From the NCBI RefSeq assembly GCF_000472925.1, contig NZ_AXAS01000024.1:62001-126000 (forward strand): a stretch of DNA of 64,000 nt, given 5' to 3'. The position numbers and the translations under genes were made by a program. The notes below the pieces were generated by a model, which was not told the origin of the DNA, did no database searches, and saw nothing but the letters and a program-made list of their open reading frames with translations. Shown in pieces: positions 63,062 to 64,000 of the stretch. The first letter of the stretch is position 1; each line of letters starts with the position of its first letter. This stretch comes from Bradyrhizobium sp. Ec3.3. Lineage in GTDB: Bacteria; Pseudomonadota; Alphaproteobacteria; Rhizobiales; Xanthobacteraceae.

Positions 63062-63871
63062 ATGACAGGACAGGTAGAGGGAAAGGTCGCGCTGGTGACC
63101 GGCGGCGCTTCGGGCATCGGCGAAGCCGTCGTCGAATTGCTGGCGAAGGAGGGCGCAACCGTCATCGCAACCGACGTCGATGATCTCCGTGGCCCCGAGG
63201 TCGTGGCGCGGATCATCAAGGCCGGCGGCAAGGCGATCTTCCTGGAGCAAGACGTCACCAGCGAGGAGCGCTGGGTGGAGATCGCAGCCGAGATCGCAAA
63301 ACGCTATGGCCGGCTTGACGTACTGGTCGCCAATGCCGGCATCGGCATCGCCGTGCCCTCGATCGTCGACATGACGCTCGCCGACTGGCGCAAGCAGAAT
63401 GCGGTCAACCTCGACGGCGTGTTTCTCTCGGTCAAGCACTGCCTGCCATTGATGCGAAAGCTTGGTGGCGGCTCCATCATCATGATGTCCTCGCTCGCGG
63501 GTCTGCGCGGTGCACCGGGGCTGTCAGCCTATTCGGCCACCAAGGGCGGCGTGCGGCTGTTCGCAAAATCGGTCGCGATGGAGTGCGCTGGCGCCGGCGA
63601 TGGCATCCGCGTCAACTCGGTGCATCCCGGCATCATCGACACGCCGATCTGGGGCAAGATCCCGACGGGCGCTGCCGGCAACCAGGGCAACGCGCCGATC
63701 GATCCCGAGGAGCGCGCCAAGCTCGCAACCCCGTTGGCGCGTGCAGGGCAGGCCGCGGAGATCGCCAGCGGCGTGCTCTATCTCGCCTCCGACGCCTCGC
63801 GCTACGTCACCGGCACCGAGCTTGTCATCGACGGTGGCATGAACGCCGGGAGCGCGCCGCGGCGGGCGTGA
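63062..63871 (+). CDS. Short-chain dehydrogenase/reductase
   Basis: The 269-residue SDR has the cofactor motif VTGGASGIGEAVVELLAKEG, Asp in ATDVDD (NAD preference), VANAGIGIA, catalytic Ser and Tyr-x3-Lys in MMSSLAG and YSATKGG, and VHPGIIDTPIW. The ATG at 63062 follows GGGGAG; a GTG two codons earlier is also possible. It lies 33 bases after recJ on the same strand. The substrate is unknown. Confidence 0.9.
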   Translation: MTGQVEGKVALVTGGASGIGEAVVELLAKEGATVIATDVDDLRGPEVVARIIKAGGKAIFLEQDVTSEERWVEIAAEIAKRYGRLDVLVANAGIGIAVPSIVDMTLADWRKQNAVNLDGVFLSVKHCLPLMRKLGGGSIIMMSSLAGLRGAPGLSAYSATKGGVRLFAKSVAMECAGAGDGIRVNSVHPGIIDTPIWGKIPTGAAGNQGNAPIDPEERAKLATPLARAGQAAEIASGVLYLASDASRYVTGTELVIDGGMNAGSAPRRA

Positions 63872-63965
63872 GGCGCAGGGCAGGGCGGCGGGGCGAGGGG
63901 CTGACGCCTGCGCCTCGCCCCTGTACAAGCCGGGCAACGACCTCACCCCAAGAGATGTCTTTGCC

Positions 63966-64000
63966 ATGGCCCACAGTCTGCATTCCGATGCGCCCGCGCC
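63966..64000 (+). CDS. Possible gene start, truncated by window end
   Basis: An ATG at 63966 begins an open frame (MAHSLHSDAP) after an AAGAGATG stretch. Only 11 codons are visible, so no family can be named. Confidence 0.35.
   Translation, partial: MAHSLHSDAPA

Overview
The window is a contiguous piece of a high-GC alphaproteobacterial chromosome, most likely Bradyrhizobium or a close relative in Nitrobacteraceae. The clues are the SUF operon layout, the Omp25/Omp31-type outer-membrane proteins, class I PhaC, the hom-glpX gene order with recJ further on, and intergenic palindromes of the kind common in that group. I saw no insertion sequence, phage gene, CRISPR array, rRNA or tRNA.

0-11 kb: 3' end of a large AsmA-like protein, DoxX and MFS membrane proteins, tyrS and anmK diverging, a glutathione S-transferase gene with three repeats of one motif in its promoter, a three-gene operon (alpha/beta hydrolase, DUF1697, DUF1330), and a membrane-anchored LytTR regulator divergent from an acyltransferase-3 protein. 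11-18 kb: a complete iron-sulfur assembly operon (NifS-like desulfurase, sufB, sufC, sufD, sufS, sufT-like, sufA) with an Irr/ICE-like palindrome upstream of sufB. 18-24.6 kb: TfoX-N protein, diguanylate cyclase, DEAD-box helicase with a repeat tail, AraC regulator and a secreted caspase-like protein. 24.6-29.4 kb: a catabolic module (divergent LysR; frameshifted MFS transporter, M81 metallopeptidase, carbon-nitrogen hydrolase). 29.5-33.9 kb: an FAD monooxygenase, two single outer-membrane barrel genes, and an SDR with a small membrane protein.

34.2-39.6 kb is the most unusual part. Five tandem minus-strand paralogues of an Omp25/31-like barrel protein each have a near-identical terminator. 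Two decayed 3' gene fragments lie between terminators and the next promoters. The array splits into two promoter classes, and all five proteins carry the same two cysteines, absent at those sites from the two plus-strand relatives. The two array members nearest the 34-kb end share a frameshift that removes the usual C-terminal VVAKY. The array looks like a recombining gene family caught in the act.

39.8-51.4 kb is housekeeping: parE, DedA, a PaiB-like flavoprotein with argC, MAPEG, phaC, a lipoprotein, an aminotransferase, hom and glpX. recJ, often next to glpX in Rhizobiales, lies 9.8 kb away. The gap holds accessory genes: HAD dehalogenase, GST, ASCH protein, an intact and a degenerate receiver protein, a GAF-cyclase lacking a catalytic arginine, a cupin, secreted unknowns, a lower-GC HD-domain protein and a soluble chemoreceptor-like protein with inverted domain order. 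recJ, an SDR and the start of one more gene close the window.
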